Notes: generated by a model not told the origin, from the letters alone. Shown: positions 1 to 11,905, counted from the stretch's first letter. The stretch: 64,000 bases of DNA from Petrolisthes cinctipes (GCA_033782935.1 JAWQEG010001402.1:1-64000), one strand, 5' to 3'. Program-made: numbers and translations.

Positions 1-320
1 AACAGTTTGAAGGAATCAGTATAACTCCTTCGTGGTATAGATTGGAGGAATTAGAATTAACCCCTAAGTTGTGCTTGTTGTCCCACCTCACTATCACCTT
101 CTCTTTCGTTCTACAGGGTCTTCCAGGCCTAGGGCGGCCTCCTTTCATCCTCAGCTCCATAAACCCTCCAATATAAACCACAAGGATTAACAGTGAAGAT
201 CCGATTAATCGTTCAAATATTGTTGATTTTGTTGTTATTGTTGTAGTTGCAGTTATAGTTGAAGTTGTTGTTATTGTTGTTGTGGTTGTTGTTGATGTTG
301 TTATGGTTGCTGTGGTTGTT
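1..320. other. Unassigned flank with TTG-rich stretch
   Basis: No gene is seen. Bases ~215-320 are an imperfect TTG/GTT-rich stretch. Bases ~75-120 resemble the pyrimidine-rich 3' part of the (ATCA)n-tailed retroposon found at 24905-25401, so a retroposon fragment is possible but not demonstrated. Confidence 0.4.
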
Positions 321-324
321 TTTA

Positions 325-790
325 CTGTGTTACGGCCCTGAGTGCTGTGTGTCTACTGTGTTACGGCCCTGGGGTGTTGTGTGTCTACTGTGTTACGGCC
401 CTGGGTGTTGTGTGTCTACTGTGTTACGGCCCTGAGTGCTGTGTGTCTACTGTGTTGCAGCTCTGAGTGCTGTGTGTCTACTGTGATATGGCCCTGGGTG
501 CTGTGTGTCTACTGTGTTACGGCCCTGATTGCTGTGTGTCTACTGTGTTACGGCCCTGGGTGCTGTGTGTCTACTGTGTTATGGCCCTGAGTGCTGTGTG
601 TCTACTGTGTTACGGCCCTGGGTGCTGTGTGTCTACTGTGTTACGGCCCTGAGTGCTGTGTGTCTACTGTGTTACGGCCCTGGGTGCTGTGTGTCTACTG
701 TGTTGCAGCCCCGAGTGCTGTGTGTCTACTGCGTTACGGCCCCGAGTGCTGTGTGTCTTACTGTGATATGGCCCTGGGTGCAGTGCTTCT
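325..790. repeat. 31-bp minisatellite, about 15 copies
   Basis: Head-to-tail repeats of a 31-bp unit built on TGTGTCTACTGTGTTACGGC. Copies vary by a few substitutions, such as TTACGG/TTGCAG/ATATGG and GAG/GGG. The unit is not a multiple of three, so cysteine-rich open frames appear in all frames; these are a consequence of the repeat and not genes. The array ends about 20 bp before the left target duplication of the adjoining LINE. Confidence 0.9.
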
Positions 791-1030
791 GTGTTTCTGC
801 ACCTGTGTACCGTCTTACTACTATTGATTGATTTATTTTGATGCAATTAAGCATCTGGCGGCGCAACAGCTAAGGTCATAAAATTGTCAACTACATAATT
901 AATAAAACATGAATACCCGAAAGGGATAGGCATCGTGATTAAAAGACACACAAACTAAAAAGCACATTATTAATAAAAGAACCCGTCGACATAAAAATGA
1001 AACCATCTAAAAACCATAAATATCATAAAA

Positions 1031-2465
1031 TCATATTTTGTGGAGAAGGCCAGCCTCCTCCACATAGGAGAGGGTGTTCCCTCCCACACTACAAGCCTCC
1101 TCCCCGAGCACCTGGGAGAGACTGTAAGAACCGTCACCCTCCTGGTACTCGGAGAGGTGCCTATGACGAAGGTCACCAAGGCTGGGACACTCAACAATAA
1201 TATGCCGCACTGTCAAAGGGACCAGACAATCATCACAGTAGGGAGGGTGAGCCCTCTCCATTAAAAAGCCATGAGTCAATAATGTGTGGCTAATGCGGAG
1301 ACGGACAAGAGCCGTCTCCCTCCGGCGGGACAGGCCACTGTAGCTCCACAAACCAATGCGCTGGCGGATGTCGCGGAGCTTGTTAGCCCCGACAGCGTCC
1401 CATCTGTCCTGCCAGCAGGAACGAACGGAAGCATCTATGTAGGGTCGAAGGTCCACTGCAGGAACAGGATGATGCCTGGCAGGAGGCCGAGAATTGGAGA
1501 CCGCAGCCTTAGCCAGGGAGTCAGCCCGCTCATTCCCATCAACACCCACATGGGCCGGGACCCAACAAAAAGTGACTTTGTGGCCACGACGACCCAGGAG
1601 GACAAGCCACTCAAGAATGGCCAACACCAGGGGATGGGAAGAGTTAAAATTACACAAGGCCTGCAAGGCACTACAGCCAACTCCAGCATCAGACTTTGAC
1701 CCATCAGTGTACACAGGGAGGGACTCCCTGTGAGTGAAGGCATGTTCTAAAAAGAGGGAACGAGCCACTGGAGGAGGAAGAAATTTCTTCTTGTCTGTAA
1801 AGCAGGTGCAGTGGAAAACTTCTGGAAAAAGCCATTGAGCCACCCTGGGGACCCTCACAGGACAAATCTGGAGGTCATCAATGCCCATCTCCTCCATAGC
1901 CTTCCTGACCCGGAAGCCAAAGGGCCATGGTGTACGAGAATGTAAAAGGTAGTACTGAAACATGATATCAGATGACACCGACATGCAGGACAGGGAGTCA
2001 GGAAGTCGATGTAATCGATGCCAACAACGAACCATCGAGGACTGGCGATGGAGATCAAGAGGTGGCTCATTAGCGTCCATTAAAATCACCCAATAAAATA
2101 AAGGGAGAGGGCAGGTCCCGTACAAGATGGTTGAGATCACCCCTCTCAACTGTAACACTGGGAGGAAGGTATAGACTGCACATAGTGTACGGGCGGTCCA
2201 TAGAAACCTTAACTGCAACAGCATCAAACGGAGTGTCAAGCTCCATGCTCGTGCATGGAATATCTCAGCGAACTAGGATGGCAGAGCCACCATGTTGACC
2301 CTGCCCTTCAAATGAATTGGAATAAAATGCTGAGTATGATGGAGGGCTGGCAGGAATGTAGTCCCCAAGCATTGTCTCTTGGAAAGAAACACATGCAGGA
2401 GAGAAGCTAGAGAGAAGAACGCACAGTTCCTCCCAAGAAGCACGCAAGCCACGGCAATTCTACTG
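1031..2465 (-). pseudogene. LINE ORF2 remnant: endonuclease and RNase H, reverse transcriptase deleted
   Basis: On the minus strand, 2465-2100 codes for an APE-type endonuclease start: NCRGLRASWEELC, VSFQET, and finally LLGDFNGR. Two in-frame stops break it, one at the Trp before NCRGL and one after AILVR. Directly after GDFNGR the sequence jumps at ~2080 to the thumb/connection region, so the whole palm with the YxDD motif is missing. RNase H follows (VYTDGSKSDAG, WVPAHVGVDGNERAD), but it has also lost a middle block of roughly 40 residues between GVGCSAL and CNFNSS. A C-terminal CDDC-H-C motif closes the frame. RNase H after the RT is typical of the I/Jockey superfamily; the exact clade is not resolved. 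Confidence 0.8.
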
Positions 2466-2482
2466 AAGGACCTTGAACAGTG

Positions 2483-2820
2483 TTACTTTAGTACTGATTT
2501 TTGGGAAGCCTCACGGAGGTACTTCCCACTACCACCTCGACCTGAGGGTTTACTCAAACAATAAGATTTGTCTAATCCTGGGCCACTAGAAGAGCGAACC
2601 CGAGGAGTAGTACGTGGGGCAGTAATTGGGACCCGTAGACGAGTCCCTGAAGCATCTGATATGTTAGAAGAAGATGAAGGTATATGAGCTGGGATATTCT
2701 TTGAAACAATTACATTGGTATTGTCCTGTACAGCAGTGGTATCACCGACACAGACACACCACTGTCTGTCCCTGACCTGAGTGGACGTGCAGTCGGCGCT
2801 CTCAGTAGCTGCCAGAGCTA
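2483..2820 (-). pseudogene. Separated C-terminal part of LINE ORF1
   Basis: A minus-strand frame rich in Ser, Thr and Pro (..ATESADCTSTQVRD..., ...RTTPRVRSSSGP...) that ends just before the endonuclease. It lies where the C-terminus of the ORF1 at 6490-8241 should be once the plus-strand LINE between them is removed. No domain is recognised. The assignment rests on position, orientation and composition, not on family similarity. Confidence 0.5.
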
Positions 2821-3006
2821 GCCTGTTAGTTCTTTTCTTCCAACCTCTACTAAACCTTCCACATTCCAACCTCTACTAAGCTCCATTATGAGGATTTCTC
2901 TGTGAAGTGAACAGTGATAAGGATCAGCAAATGAAACTACACGCCGGCCGGCCTGACTACCACCACCCAGTGCAGAATTAGCCCCGGTGCTTCGCCCTTC
3001 CAAAAC

Positions 3007-5904
3007 ATGTTTCGCATAATGTACGCCTTCAGTGAAATGGTCAAGTTAAGGAAAAACTGTGGACCACCTTCCAGTGTCATCATTCAGAAACTTAAGACCC
3101 ACAACATACTACACAGCAGAGGACGCAGGGCAGGCCAAGGTCTTGCCCGCCAAATCAAAGTAATCAAAACATCACCGAATAGAAAAACAAACAAACCAAC
3201 AGAAAACAAGCTCCACTGCCACTTTGAAATACCGACGGTAAGGTACAATCTTCCAAGTGTTTTACTTTCAAACGTCACATCACTCAGCAACAAAATTGAC
3301 GAGCTTTCCACAGTCATAACAGACAGTTCCCCAGGCATAATAGCTATCACAGAAGCTTGGCAGTTCTTACCTGACACTGTGAAGTTTGACAACTACAAGA
3401 CTTTCCACAACCTACGCTGTAACAAACGGGGAGGAGGCGTGGCTCTCTTTGTGAACGAGGCACTACACCCCTCCCCGCTGCCTCTGCAGGTTCCTCCAGA
3501 GCTGGAAGTTTTATGGGTATGTATAGCACCGCCAGTCCATCCCCGACACGTAGCATGCATTATCTGCTGTGTCGTGTACTACCCACCCAGATCAGCCACA
3601 AAATCTGACTTATTACACCATCTCACTCACACCACTGACCAGGTCAGAGTCAGGTACCCAAGCTCAAAACTCATAATCTGGGGTGATTTTAATTATTTAG
3701 ATATAAAAGACCTCCAAAATGAACTACAACTCTCGCAAATTGTAAATTTTCCTACACATGGGAACAATACCCTAGATCTCATTCTCACAGACCTAGTTGA
3801 CTTTTATAATCCACCAATCCCTTTGGCACCGTTCGGACGCAGCACACACCTCACCGTACTTTGGACACCCAAGCCCTCCCTCGCACCTACGTACGAAACA
3901 ACCACCGCCAAGTTCCGCCCACTCACACGCTTGGCCATCCTCGCGTTTGGGAACTGGCTGGTCCACTACCCTTGGGTGGAGGTCCTCACAGTGCCCGACA
4001 TTGAAACCAAGTGGAACAACTACCTCTCATCCATAACAGCCGCGTATCACCATTTCTTCCCGGAGAAGACGATACGCCGCCACCCAGCTGACCTACCATG
4101 GATCACAGACAAAATCAAGCGCCTTATGCAGCATCGCAACCACGCCCATCACTCAGGTAATAGAAATCTATATAAAAGTTTACGAAATAAAGTCATCAGA
4201 GAAATAAAATTAGCAAAAAGAAATTTTTATCCCAATAAACTGAAACACCTTAAAGAAGCCGATTCCAGCAAGTGGTTCAAACTAATAAAACAACTTTGTG
4301 GCTTGAACTATAAATCCAGCACCCCCCCATGTGTAAGTCACCTCCCTAGACAAGCGGCCGCAGACGAGGTGAACCACCACTTTGCAGCCATATGCCAACG
4401 CCTACCTCCCCTCGATTTCACCAAACTGCCGGCCTACATTCCCATGCCAACCCCCGCCCCGACCATCCATGAACACCAGGTTTGCAGGATAATCCAACAG
4501 TGCTGTACCAAAAGGTCAGTTACGCCTATTGATATCCCAATGAAATTACTGAAAGAATTTGCACCTGAATTATCAACACCACTTACCTCCATTTTCAATG
4601 CTTCCCTACAACAAGCCAAATCATCACTTGACTGGAAAACTTCCTACGTTACTCCAGTCCCCAAGACCCCCTCCCCCACCTCCCTGGATCAGACCCGCCC
4701 CATATCCATCACCCCCCTACCCAGCCTAATCTGTGGGAGTTTCGTCACGGACTGGGCCTACACGGACCTCAAACACAGCTTCGACTCCCAGCAATATGGA
4801 AACATAAAAACTACTTCAACCACCCACTACTTAATAAGTTTTCTTGATTTTATATACAGTAACCTGGAGAAACGAAAGACATCCGTAGCAGCTGTCCTCG
4901 TTGATCTGAGCAAGGCCTTCGACCTGGTTGACCACACCACTGTCATCCGGAAGGCGTTAGCAATGGGACTCCACGAGTGTGTTGTTGCGTGGCTTGCGGA
5001 CTTCCTCGCAAACCGGCGACAGGCAGTCCGCCTCCAGGGTGTCACCTCAACCTTCCTCCCACAGACGTGTGGAGTGCCCCAGGGAACCAGGATCGGGCCT
5101 TTATGTTTCTTAATTCTAATCAATGACGCCCTCCAAGACACGCCCCACCGTTGGAAGTACGTCGACGACTCCACCTTCTCAGCTGCCATCAACAACAACA
5201 AACAAGACTACACAGCATTGCAGACGACCCTTAACAGCTTCCTCGACTGGACAACTGACAACCACGCCACCATCAACAACAAGAAGACCGTAGTCATTCA
5301 TTTTGACCTCTCCACCACCCCCACCCCACCCCCTGTCCTTACTCTGGGAGACCACGTCCTGGAAGTCGTCCCCACAGCTAAACTTCTCGGCATCACAATT
5401 GATAGAAAACTCTCCTGGGACCAACATGTTGACACACTCACACAAGTCTCCTCTTTCCGACTTTACATGTTACGCCGCCTTAAATCATTAGGTCTGCCCA
5501 CACATGAGCTTACAAACATCTACAATACCTATATTCTTCCTAAACTCACTTATGCTTCTCCTTCCTGGTCATCCAGTCTCAACACTACTCAACACAACAA
5601 CTAACTTGAAAAAATACAGAAAAGAGCAGTTAGGATCATCCTTGGTACCACATATGCAGGATACAGTAACGCACTAATCACCCTCGGCCTTAAGCCACTA
5701 AACACCCATTACACCAATAGCCTCCTCCACTTCGGCCAACAGCTCCTCAACAACCCTTGCCACCGTCACCTCCTCCCTCCTCCCGCCCCACCCCCCCGTC
5801 GCTCCATGCGTACTCACGACAAGCTGGTGCCCATACGCTCCAGAACTGACCGCCACAAAAACAGCCCAGTTCCAACCATAGTTAGTCTTATCAACAATAA
5901 TTAA
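3007..5904 (+). pseudogene. LINE endonuclease-reverse transcriptase ORF with one premature stop
   Basis: The frame starts at ATG 3007. It runs 865 codons to a TAA at 5602-5604, then stays open in the same frame for a further 99 codons to TAA 5902-5904, so a single nonsense change separates it from about 965 codons. Endonuclease motifs: LLSNVTSLSNK, ITEAW, WGDFN and GRSTHLTVLW. RT motifs: VDLSKAFDLVDH, CGVPQGTRIGPL, YVDD (near 5160) and KLLGITID. The part after the stop (LEKIQKRAVRIILG...) is the usual C-terminal tail of this LINE group. The product would nick DNA and prime reverse transcription at the target. Confidence 0.85.
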
Positions 5905-6489
5905 TGTCTCTTTTAATTGGACGAGTTTTGTAAATGTTTATGCTTTACTACAATCCTGTTACTCTTTTATAATCAACTTTATCAGATTTAAACAATGTTA
6001 GTTTATTTTATGTTTCTTGTGCTGATGCTAGTCACGTCATTTCATATATATTTATTTTTATACTTAATTTTTACCATATTGCACCAAGGTTTACAATTTT
6101 ACTCTTTTACATTACCTTTTTAACTTTTATGTTTCTGTACTGATGCTAGTCATTACTTCATGTTTCTTATACCTAATTTTTACTTTATTGTACCAAAGAT
6201 TGCAATTTTACTTCTTACATTACCCTTTAACTTTTCTATTTTTATACATGTAATGACATTATAACTGTATTTTACCCTTTTAACTTTTCTATTTTATACA
6301 TGTAATTACTTTATAACTGTATTTTACCCTTTTTAACTTTCCTATTTTCATACATGTAATGACATTATAACTGTATTTTACCCTTTATAACTTTTCTATT
6401 ATTTATACTTGCAATGACACTAGAACTGTATTTTTTCAGCCAGTTTGGCTGCCAAAGAAATAAACCGTTTATTATTATTATTATTATTA
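5905..6489 (+). repeat. LINE 3' UTR with ~55-bp tandem repeats and (TTA)n tail
   Basis: Bases ~6226-6440 contain four diverged copies of a ~55-bp unit around ACATGTAATGACATTATAAC and TGTATTTTACCC. An older ~120-bp duplication (TGCTAGTCAC...TTTTAC) precedes it at ~6000-6225. The element ends in a short hairpin (CAGCC-AGTTT-GGCTG, ~6438-6452), AATAAA and (TTA)n. Tail hairpins followed by short repeats are usual for CR1/L2-like LINEs. Confidence 0.7.
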
Positions 6490-8241
6490 TTATACATCAA
6501 CATCCATAATACAGGTGGTAGAATCACTCCGCTGCTCAAGCGGAAGAGAAAGTGAATCTTTTGAAGTCACGACATCCGTGGCATCCACATTAACTTCACG
6601 CCCCTCTGATGATCCCGAAGGAAGCTTGCGAGGAGGAACTTCTGTTGAATCAAGAGATTCATCAGAGCCACGAGAACGTTTCTGGTGAAATTGAGAGGAA
6701 ACTATGGATGAGTCCACAGAGATGGTTGCCTCACAAGGAGGAACATCTATAGAGTCAAGTGCCTCAGAGGAACCACGAAGGCATCTCTGTGGCAGTTTAG
6801 GTGACTTAAGTTTCCTTTTGGGAGAGCGTGTGGCAGCGTGAACCTCTACCACATGAACACCTTTGGCTAAAGTCTGAGAATTGTCATCAGTTGAAGGGTC
6901 ACCAGAATGAGTGTCTGATAAAGTTTCCAAGACAGAGAAACTATTATGTAGAGTAACCTTTGAAATGCTCTCACTAGAGCAAAAAGCAGCTGCCTCTTGA
7001 GAGGGTTGAGAGGGTGCTGCAACCGATTTAGGGCGAAGGGAGGAGGCGTATGTCTTCACACCACCATCCTTCTGTCGCCTGAAGTTGAGTTGCCGTCTGG
7101 CACTACCAATGCTAATGAATTGGGTATTAGCTAAGTGAAGGATATCCTGCTCAAGGAGGTACATCTTACATTGGCGAGAACGTAAGGGGTGAGCATCTCT
7201 GCAATAAAAGCAGTAACTCTCTGACGGACACTCAGAAGTAAGATGCGAGTCAAGAGCAGAACAATTACCACACCGGGAACGGTTGTTGCAGTTCCTCCTC
7301 CCATGACCAAACTCATAAGAACAGAAACACTGTAGGGGACGCTCAACAAAAGGCTTCACCTCAAAAGAGGTGGGGTTAATGTTAATGCGATCTGGGATAT
7401 GCGAGCCATAGAAGGTGTGGATGATCATATTTTTACTGCCTTTCATCTTTGTTATTCGTTGGACACTGTCTGGGCACATAGCGAGAATGTCCTCTTCTGA
7501 GAATTCATACAGGTCCTCATTATATACACACCCCTTGCTATAATTAAATGTTCGATGTGGTTTAATAGATTCAAACATGCTATCAGAAGGACAGGGGAGA
7601 TTGAGGAGCATCATGGCCTGTGTAAGATCTTTGGCTCTGATTAAAACGCCCTTACCATATTTCTTTATGTGGCCCATTGGTAATAATCCAATTTCTTTCT
7701 CCAGATACCGGGAAGCATTGATAAGGTTACCACGTCCCTCCCTGTAGTAAGCCACAAACCAAAAGGGTGTAGGAACCCGACGTTCCTTTGGGACATGCTC
7801 TACAGAGTCATCAAATATGTTAGGGCAGTAGTCATTGTCACTGTCAACTACATTGGTGGACCGCATCATCTGAACTTTACAACGAGTATCCCCCACCGTC
7901 AGAGAATCTTTTGCCTCAAATGCTGCTTTGGCAGCAGCATTTGTATTGAAAGTAATATAGCACCGATTAGACCTACAATCACTGTCATATGTGATTCGGA
8001 TTCGAAGAACTACTTCCAAACACTTAAAAATGGAGTGAATAGCGCCATAGGAAAAGGATGCAAGTACATTAGTTAACATTAACGTGTCCAAATCGCTAAC
8101 AGGGTTCTTCGACACAACACCCGACCTGCTAGGTCTAGTCTTATTTGCAGCTTTCTGCTTACTACCACGACCAGAGAGTGACGTCTCGAGGGCCTGGTCG
8201 ACCACCGCTCGAGGAAGAGATTGGGGCTTTTCTATATCCAT
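6490..8241 (-). pseudogene. Gag-like LINE ORF1 with zinc knuckles, truncated by insertion
   Basis: ATG at 8241, 583 codons, ending in a stop created by the (TTA)n tail of the inserted LINE. An RNA-binding nucleic acid chaperone is the usual role of this protein in the LINE particle. The N-terminal third holds an RRM-like region (CYITFNTNAAAKAAFEAKD). Three cysteine-rich units lie near residues 300-360: the first reads CFCSYEFGHGRRNC, where the second zinc Cys of the CX2CX4HX4C pattern is Ser; the second is CGNCSALDSHLTSEC; the third is CFYCRDAHPLRSRQC (CX2CX3HX6C). The C-terminal third is Ser-rich and basic. Apart from the missing C-terminus the frame is uninterrupted. Confidence 0.8.
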
Positions 8242-8698
8242 ATATCATTGGTTTAGTGTTGTTGGCCCCAGGAGCCAAGAGCTACTACCTACCGGGCAGA
8301 TGAGGGGACCGAGCGCTGGTTGCCGTGGGCGGGGTACCTCTTCCCCCACGGGGCCATTCGTTTTAAAAAGCAGCCCCCATGGCTCGAAAGTTTGCCCACG
8401 ACGGTGCTGAGACCCCCTTCCCCAACATCTCCCGGCCCAGACACCCAACCATCCAACATAGGACGGCCCCTAGAGGGCAGTCCCTCTGGAGGGCAGCAAT
8501 GTTGGCCCGTACTGGCAGCCTAATGCATGGGAACCATTTAGTCTGGTCTCTCACTGGCGACCTTACTAGCATGGGAAGCCCTCTCTCCCCGAAATCAGGG
8601 CAGAGCAAGGGCCGGAGCCCCCTCTAGTCTAGCTCGCCAGGTCTCAGAGACACACAAGCCCCCCCACCACGTCAAGGCGGTTCCCGTTGGGGGGGCCA
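8242..8698 (-). promoter_or_regulatory. GC-rich 5' UTR / internal promoter region of the LINE
   Basis: 457 bp between the ORF1 ATG and the right target duplication. It is much richer in G and C than the flanks and starts with a run of G/C (minus strand GATGGCCCCCCCAACGGG). LINEs of this type carry their promoter here; no core promoter motif was identified with certainty. Presence of this whole segment is what indicates a full-length insertion. Confidence 0.55.
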
Positions 8699-8710
8699 TC
8701 TTACTACTAT

Positions 8711-9559
8711 GTTAAACCCCTGTGTGCTATCTTCTGTTCTAGGAGTGCGGCCCAGTGTACCATCTGTCCACTGTGTGGTGTGAGCTGTGTGCAGCCTTGT
8801 GTTGTGGGCTCCATATTTTCTTGTATTGTATCATTTTAAGTGCTTGTTTGAGTGTATGTTTGAGGTGGTGGTGTATGAGTGAGTATTGAGGTATTGTCAT
8901 AAGTTTAACATTTAATTACAATGTTCAAAAACTTTACCTTTTTTGTATATTTGAACTATGACGGATGAATACTCAGCCAACAATCAGTTTTGAGACCAAG
9001 AATAACCAGGTCAGAATTGGCGGGTCGTATCGACGCATTTATCAAATCCAACCTATTCCCTTGCAGTAGGGCAGCTAGGTGATGTGGTGGCAGACAGGAC
9101 GACGGTGGGCAAGGACCTTCTTCTTCCTGTGCTGGTGCTGGAGTAAGTCTCTTAGTAGGGCAGGACGCTCCCTTATATTTGGTCCGAGCCTGGGCGTGGA
9201 GAGACAACAGCTGCGGTCCCCCAGGGGGCTTACGGTGGCTTGGCTGGAAGTAGGCGTGGTCCGAGGGGCGGCTTAGGTCTGCATGGGTCGAGGATTAACT
9301 ACCTGGCCGGCTAAGAATAGACCCGGGATCTAGGAGTGGTATACCTAGTGATACAGGAGAGGCCATATGTGTGGCCGGTACAATATGAATTCTTACTGGC
9401 AGAGGAAAACCGAGATAATTATGAGTTGATAATTATATTATTTTGACAGGGTTTTCAATGTTAGATAAACACATATACAGTATAACAACAAATAATATGC
9501 AACGTCATGACTTTATACCAAACCTGATAATGTGTGTGTGCGTGTGTTTGTGTGTAGGC

Positions 9560-9598
<39 letters not shown>

Positions 9599-9917
9599 GA
9601 GGAGCTAGAGCAGGTTGGTTGTTGTCCGTAATGAGAAATGAAGTAAACTATGCTTGGTGTCCAAAGTGTGTTGTCAGGTGTCTACAAAAATTATTAAACG
9701 TCCTTCTCTGCACCACCACCTCTCCTTCTACCCACCAAGCCGTCTGTCCCTCCCCTCCTCCACTTCCCCTTTCTCCGACCCGAATACGGAAAATGAAGCT
9801 TTGGCCATTCGAAATATTGTCTTATATATGCACAGGAACTCACACAAGCGTAGCGCTGTTGCCACGTTAGCCAAGCTAAGTTAGGGGGTGGTTCAGGTGG
9901 AAATATTGTAGAGTGTA
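8711..9917. other. Intergenic, no gene seen
   Basis: No supported gene. A (GA)n microsatellite lies at 9563-9598 after a TG-rich stretch at 9531-9558. Short open frames around 9000-9280 have no recognisable domain and no splice context that I could support. Confidence 0.5.
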
Positions 9918-9966
9918 CAGTCGGATACCATAGTTTCTAGCCCACCCGGGCTGGCAGTGGTCGATA

Positions 9967-10239
9967 CCAGTACCCTTACTGAACGGCGGCCCACAGTGAT
10001 GGTTCATGGAGGTTGAGAGGGGGCAACTCAGTCGTGAATATATTCTGAAACATTTGAGGAATTCAAATTCAACTCACAATAGAGTGTTTTTCTCTCTCTC
10101 TCTCTCTCTCTGCACTTAATTATTCTGTTTTCATATCACCGTTTTAATCATGTCATTTACATGACTGCTGTAGATATACTTCAAAGATATATGTGTAACG
10201 TATACGATCAAAGTTATAAACATACAAACACAATCTCCC

Positions 10240-10275
<36 letters not shown>

Positions 10276-10495
10276 AAGGATGATTTCCATACATAACTAA
10301 TTACTGTCAGTGAGGGTCCAGTAGTCTGACTGATTTAGAGGTAATGCAGCAGCCACCAATACAGCTTTGGTTCGGGTGGCTTGGGACAGGATTCAATATC
10401 CTCAAATGTTTCACACTCATTTGTGACAGTGAGTTGCCCTCTCCCACCACCACTCTGAATCATCATTGTGGGCCGCCGTTCAGTAAGGGTACTGG
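9967..10495. mobile_element. Foldback MITE with ~62-bp terminal inverted repeats
   Basis: Ends read CCAGTACCCTTACTGAACGG and its exact reverse complement (10476-10495). The inverted similarity continues inward to about 10031 and 10433 with a few mismatches. It carries a poly-A run at ~10242-10273 and a (TC)n run at ~10090-10111, and has no coding capacity. The opposite arm lacks it at the equivalent position, so the insertion can be polarised. No unambiguous target duplication could be read. Confidence 0.75.
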
Positions 10496-11223
10496 GGCCG
10501 GATACTCAAACGTGTTGTAACTTAGGGCAGCCACGCCGCCCTGTCTGACTTAGGGACTCCTAAGATAGGAACAGGTTAGGACATCCTATTTCATGCCCTA
10601 AGTTACTAACGCTTTCAGGGCCCGTGTCGCACTGTTTTTCGGGAATAACTCTGTAACTAAACGTTGGATCAGTATGATGTTTTGCCACGGGTTATTTCAC
10701 ACCTTCCGCTAATTTTTGGCACTATAATGGATTACCAAAAGTGAATAATTAAGGCACTTGTCTCCGAGAAATGCGTAATTTTTATGCAATTTAACATTGG
10801 GATACGAACGATCATAGTGTGACGTATATATCACATCAGTCCCATGGAGATATAATATAGAGGAGGCGGCATGAGCCGCTCGTCCTGTACACCCAAAGTG
10901 AAGCCACTATATTTATGCTCTTATTTTCTCATATTAACTATAATTAGAGCCAGAAAGAGACTTGAATTTGTTCCATATATGATAACTGCATAAAATTATC
11001 CAATGCTGTATATTATCAAAAGTACTTAAACCCATTAAATACCGCTGTTCCCTTGAGCATTACCTCTTCTCGCAAACTTTTCCTAGGAGTATGAATGAAA
11101 GAATGAATGAATTAATGAATGAATAGTTTATTTTATGCAAAAAGTATAGTTAAAGAGAAGGTCATAGCTTACACACCAACCCACAGACAGTATTATAAGG
11201 TTAAAGAGAAATAAGAACAAGTA

Positions 11224-11439
11224 CAGTTGCCCACACATGAATCTGGTATGCATCGCTACTTACGAGATACCTACAACAGGAAGGAAAGTGAGCAAAAGTT
11301 ATAGTTTGTTGACAAGCAGATAGTAATAATATTTTACTGTCTGCCTGTCAACAAACTACATCTTTTTTTACTTAAATTTCCTTTCGTTGTAGCCACCTCA
11401 CAAGTAACCAGCCATACCAGTTTCATGTGTGGGCAACTG
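11224..11439. mobile_element. Tc1/mariner-type MITE, 216 bp, TA target duplication
   Basis: Terminal inverted repeats start CAGTTGCCCACACATGAA and are flanked by TA at 11222-11223 and 11440-11441. A second, inner inverted repeat (AGTTTGTTGACAAGCAGATA and complement) surrounds the centre. The same element occupies the matching place in the other arm (23274-23489), so it was present before the arms were duplicated. Confidence 0.8.
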
Positions 11440-11539
11440 TACAAATGCAAATAAAATTAATTATATAAAGAGTTCTAGTATGAGACTCTGGAAGGCCTTA
11501 TGTCACTCTTTAAGTACAGTATATAAATAAGATTATATA

Positions 11540-11905
11540 CAGTAAAATGTGTATAGTGAAGTGAAGATGGGTATAGTGTAGTGAAGATGTGTGGTGTGCT
11601 GTGAAATGTGATGTGCAGTGAAAATGTAGCCTACATAATGTAGTGAAGATGTGTATTATGTAGTGAAGATATGTATAGGGTAGTGAAGATTTACATAGTG
11701 AAGTGAAGATGTGTTGTGTATAGTGTAGTGAAGATGTGTGATGTGTAGTGAAGGTGTGGTGTATTATGGAGATGTGTGTGTAGTGAAGATGTGTATAGTG
11801 TACTGAAGATGTGTATAAGGTAGCGAAGATGTGTATATGTTACTGCAGATATATGATGTGTAGTGAAGATGTGTATATTATGGTGAAGAGATGTGTAGTG
11901 TAACA
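11540..11905. repeat. Minisatellite of GTAGTGAAGATGTGTATA units
   Basis: Irregular tandem copies of a ~18-20-bp unit, GTAGTGAAGATGTGTATAGT and variants. The reverse complement array sits in the other arm at ~22815-23180. Threonine/histidine-rich frames over this stretch are artefacts of the repeat. Confidence 0.8.

Larger units (their letters stand above)
2821..6489 (+). mobile_element. CR1/L2-type LINE inserted in ORF1 of the Jockey-like element
   Basis: A plus-strand non-LTR element with an endonuclease-RT ORF, a ~580-bp 3' UTR and a (TTA)n tail at ~6471-6492. It lies inside ORF1 of the opposite-strand LINE: the ORF1 stop codon is formed by the TTA tail itself. The 5' boundary is approximate and no clear target duplication was found. 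Absence of RNase H and the (TTA)n tail suit the CR1/L2 group; clade assignment is inference. Confidence 0.75.
825..8698 (-). mobile_element. Jockey/I-type LINE, full length ends, nested insertion inside
   Basis: The element reads on the minus strand from a 5' UTR near 8698 to a 3' tail of ATCA repeats near 825. A perfect 12-bp direct repeat, TCTTACTACTAT, flanks it at 813-824 and 8699-8710 and is read as the target-site duplication. Order on the minus strand: 5' UTR, gag-like ORF1 with zinc knuckles, endonuclease, RNase H, terminal zinc motif, 3' UTR. A plus-strand LINE (about 2821-6489) interrupts ORF1. The reverse transcriptase core is deleted, so the copy could not move by itself. The 3' end has a small hairpin, GATGC-6 nt loop-GCATC, at 840-855. 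Confidence 0.85.

Noticed and set aside
325..790. Regular direct repeats resembling a CRISPR array, and Cys-rich proteins in several frames
   Set aside because: The 31-bp units are contiguous with no unique spacers, and the DNA is eukaryotic. The open frames result from a stop-free repeat.
8956..9276. Possible exon with a GTAAGT donor near 9153
   Set aside because: No domain, no matching acceptor and no conserved phase; chance motif.
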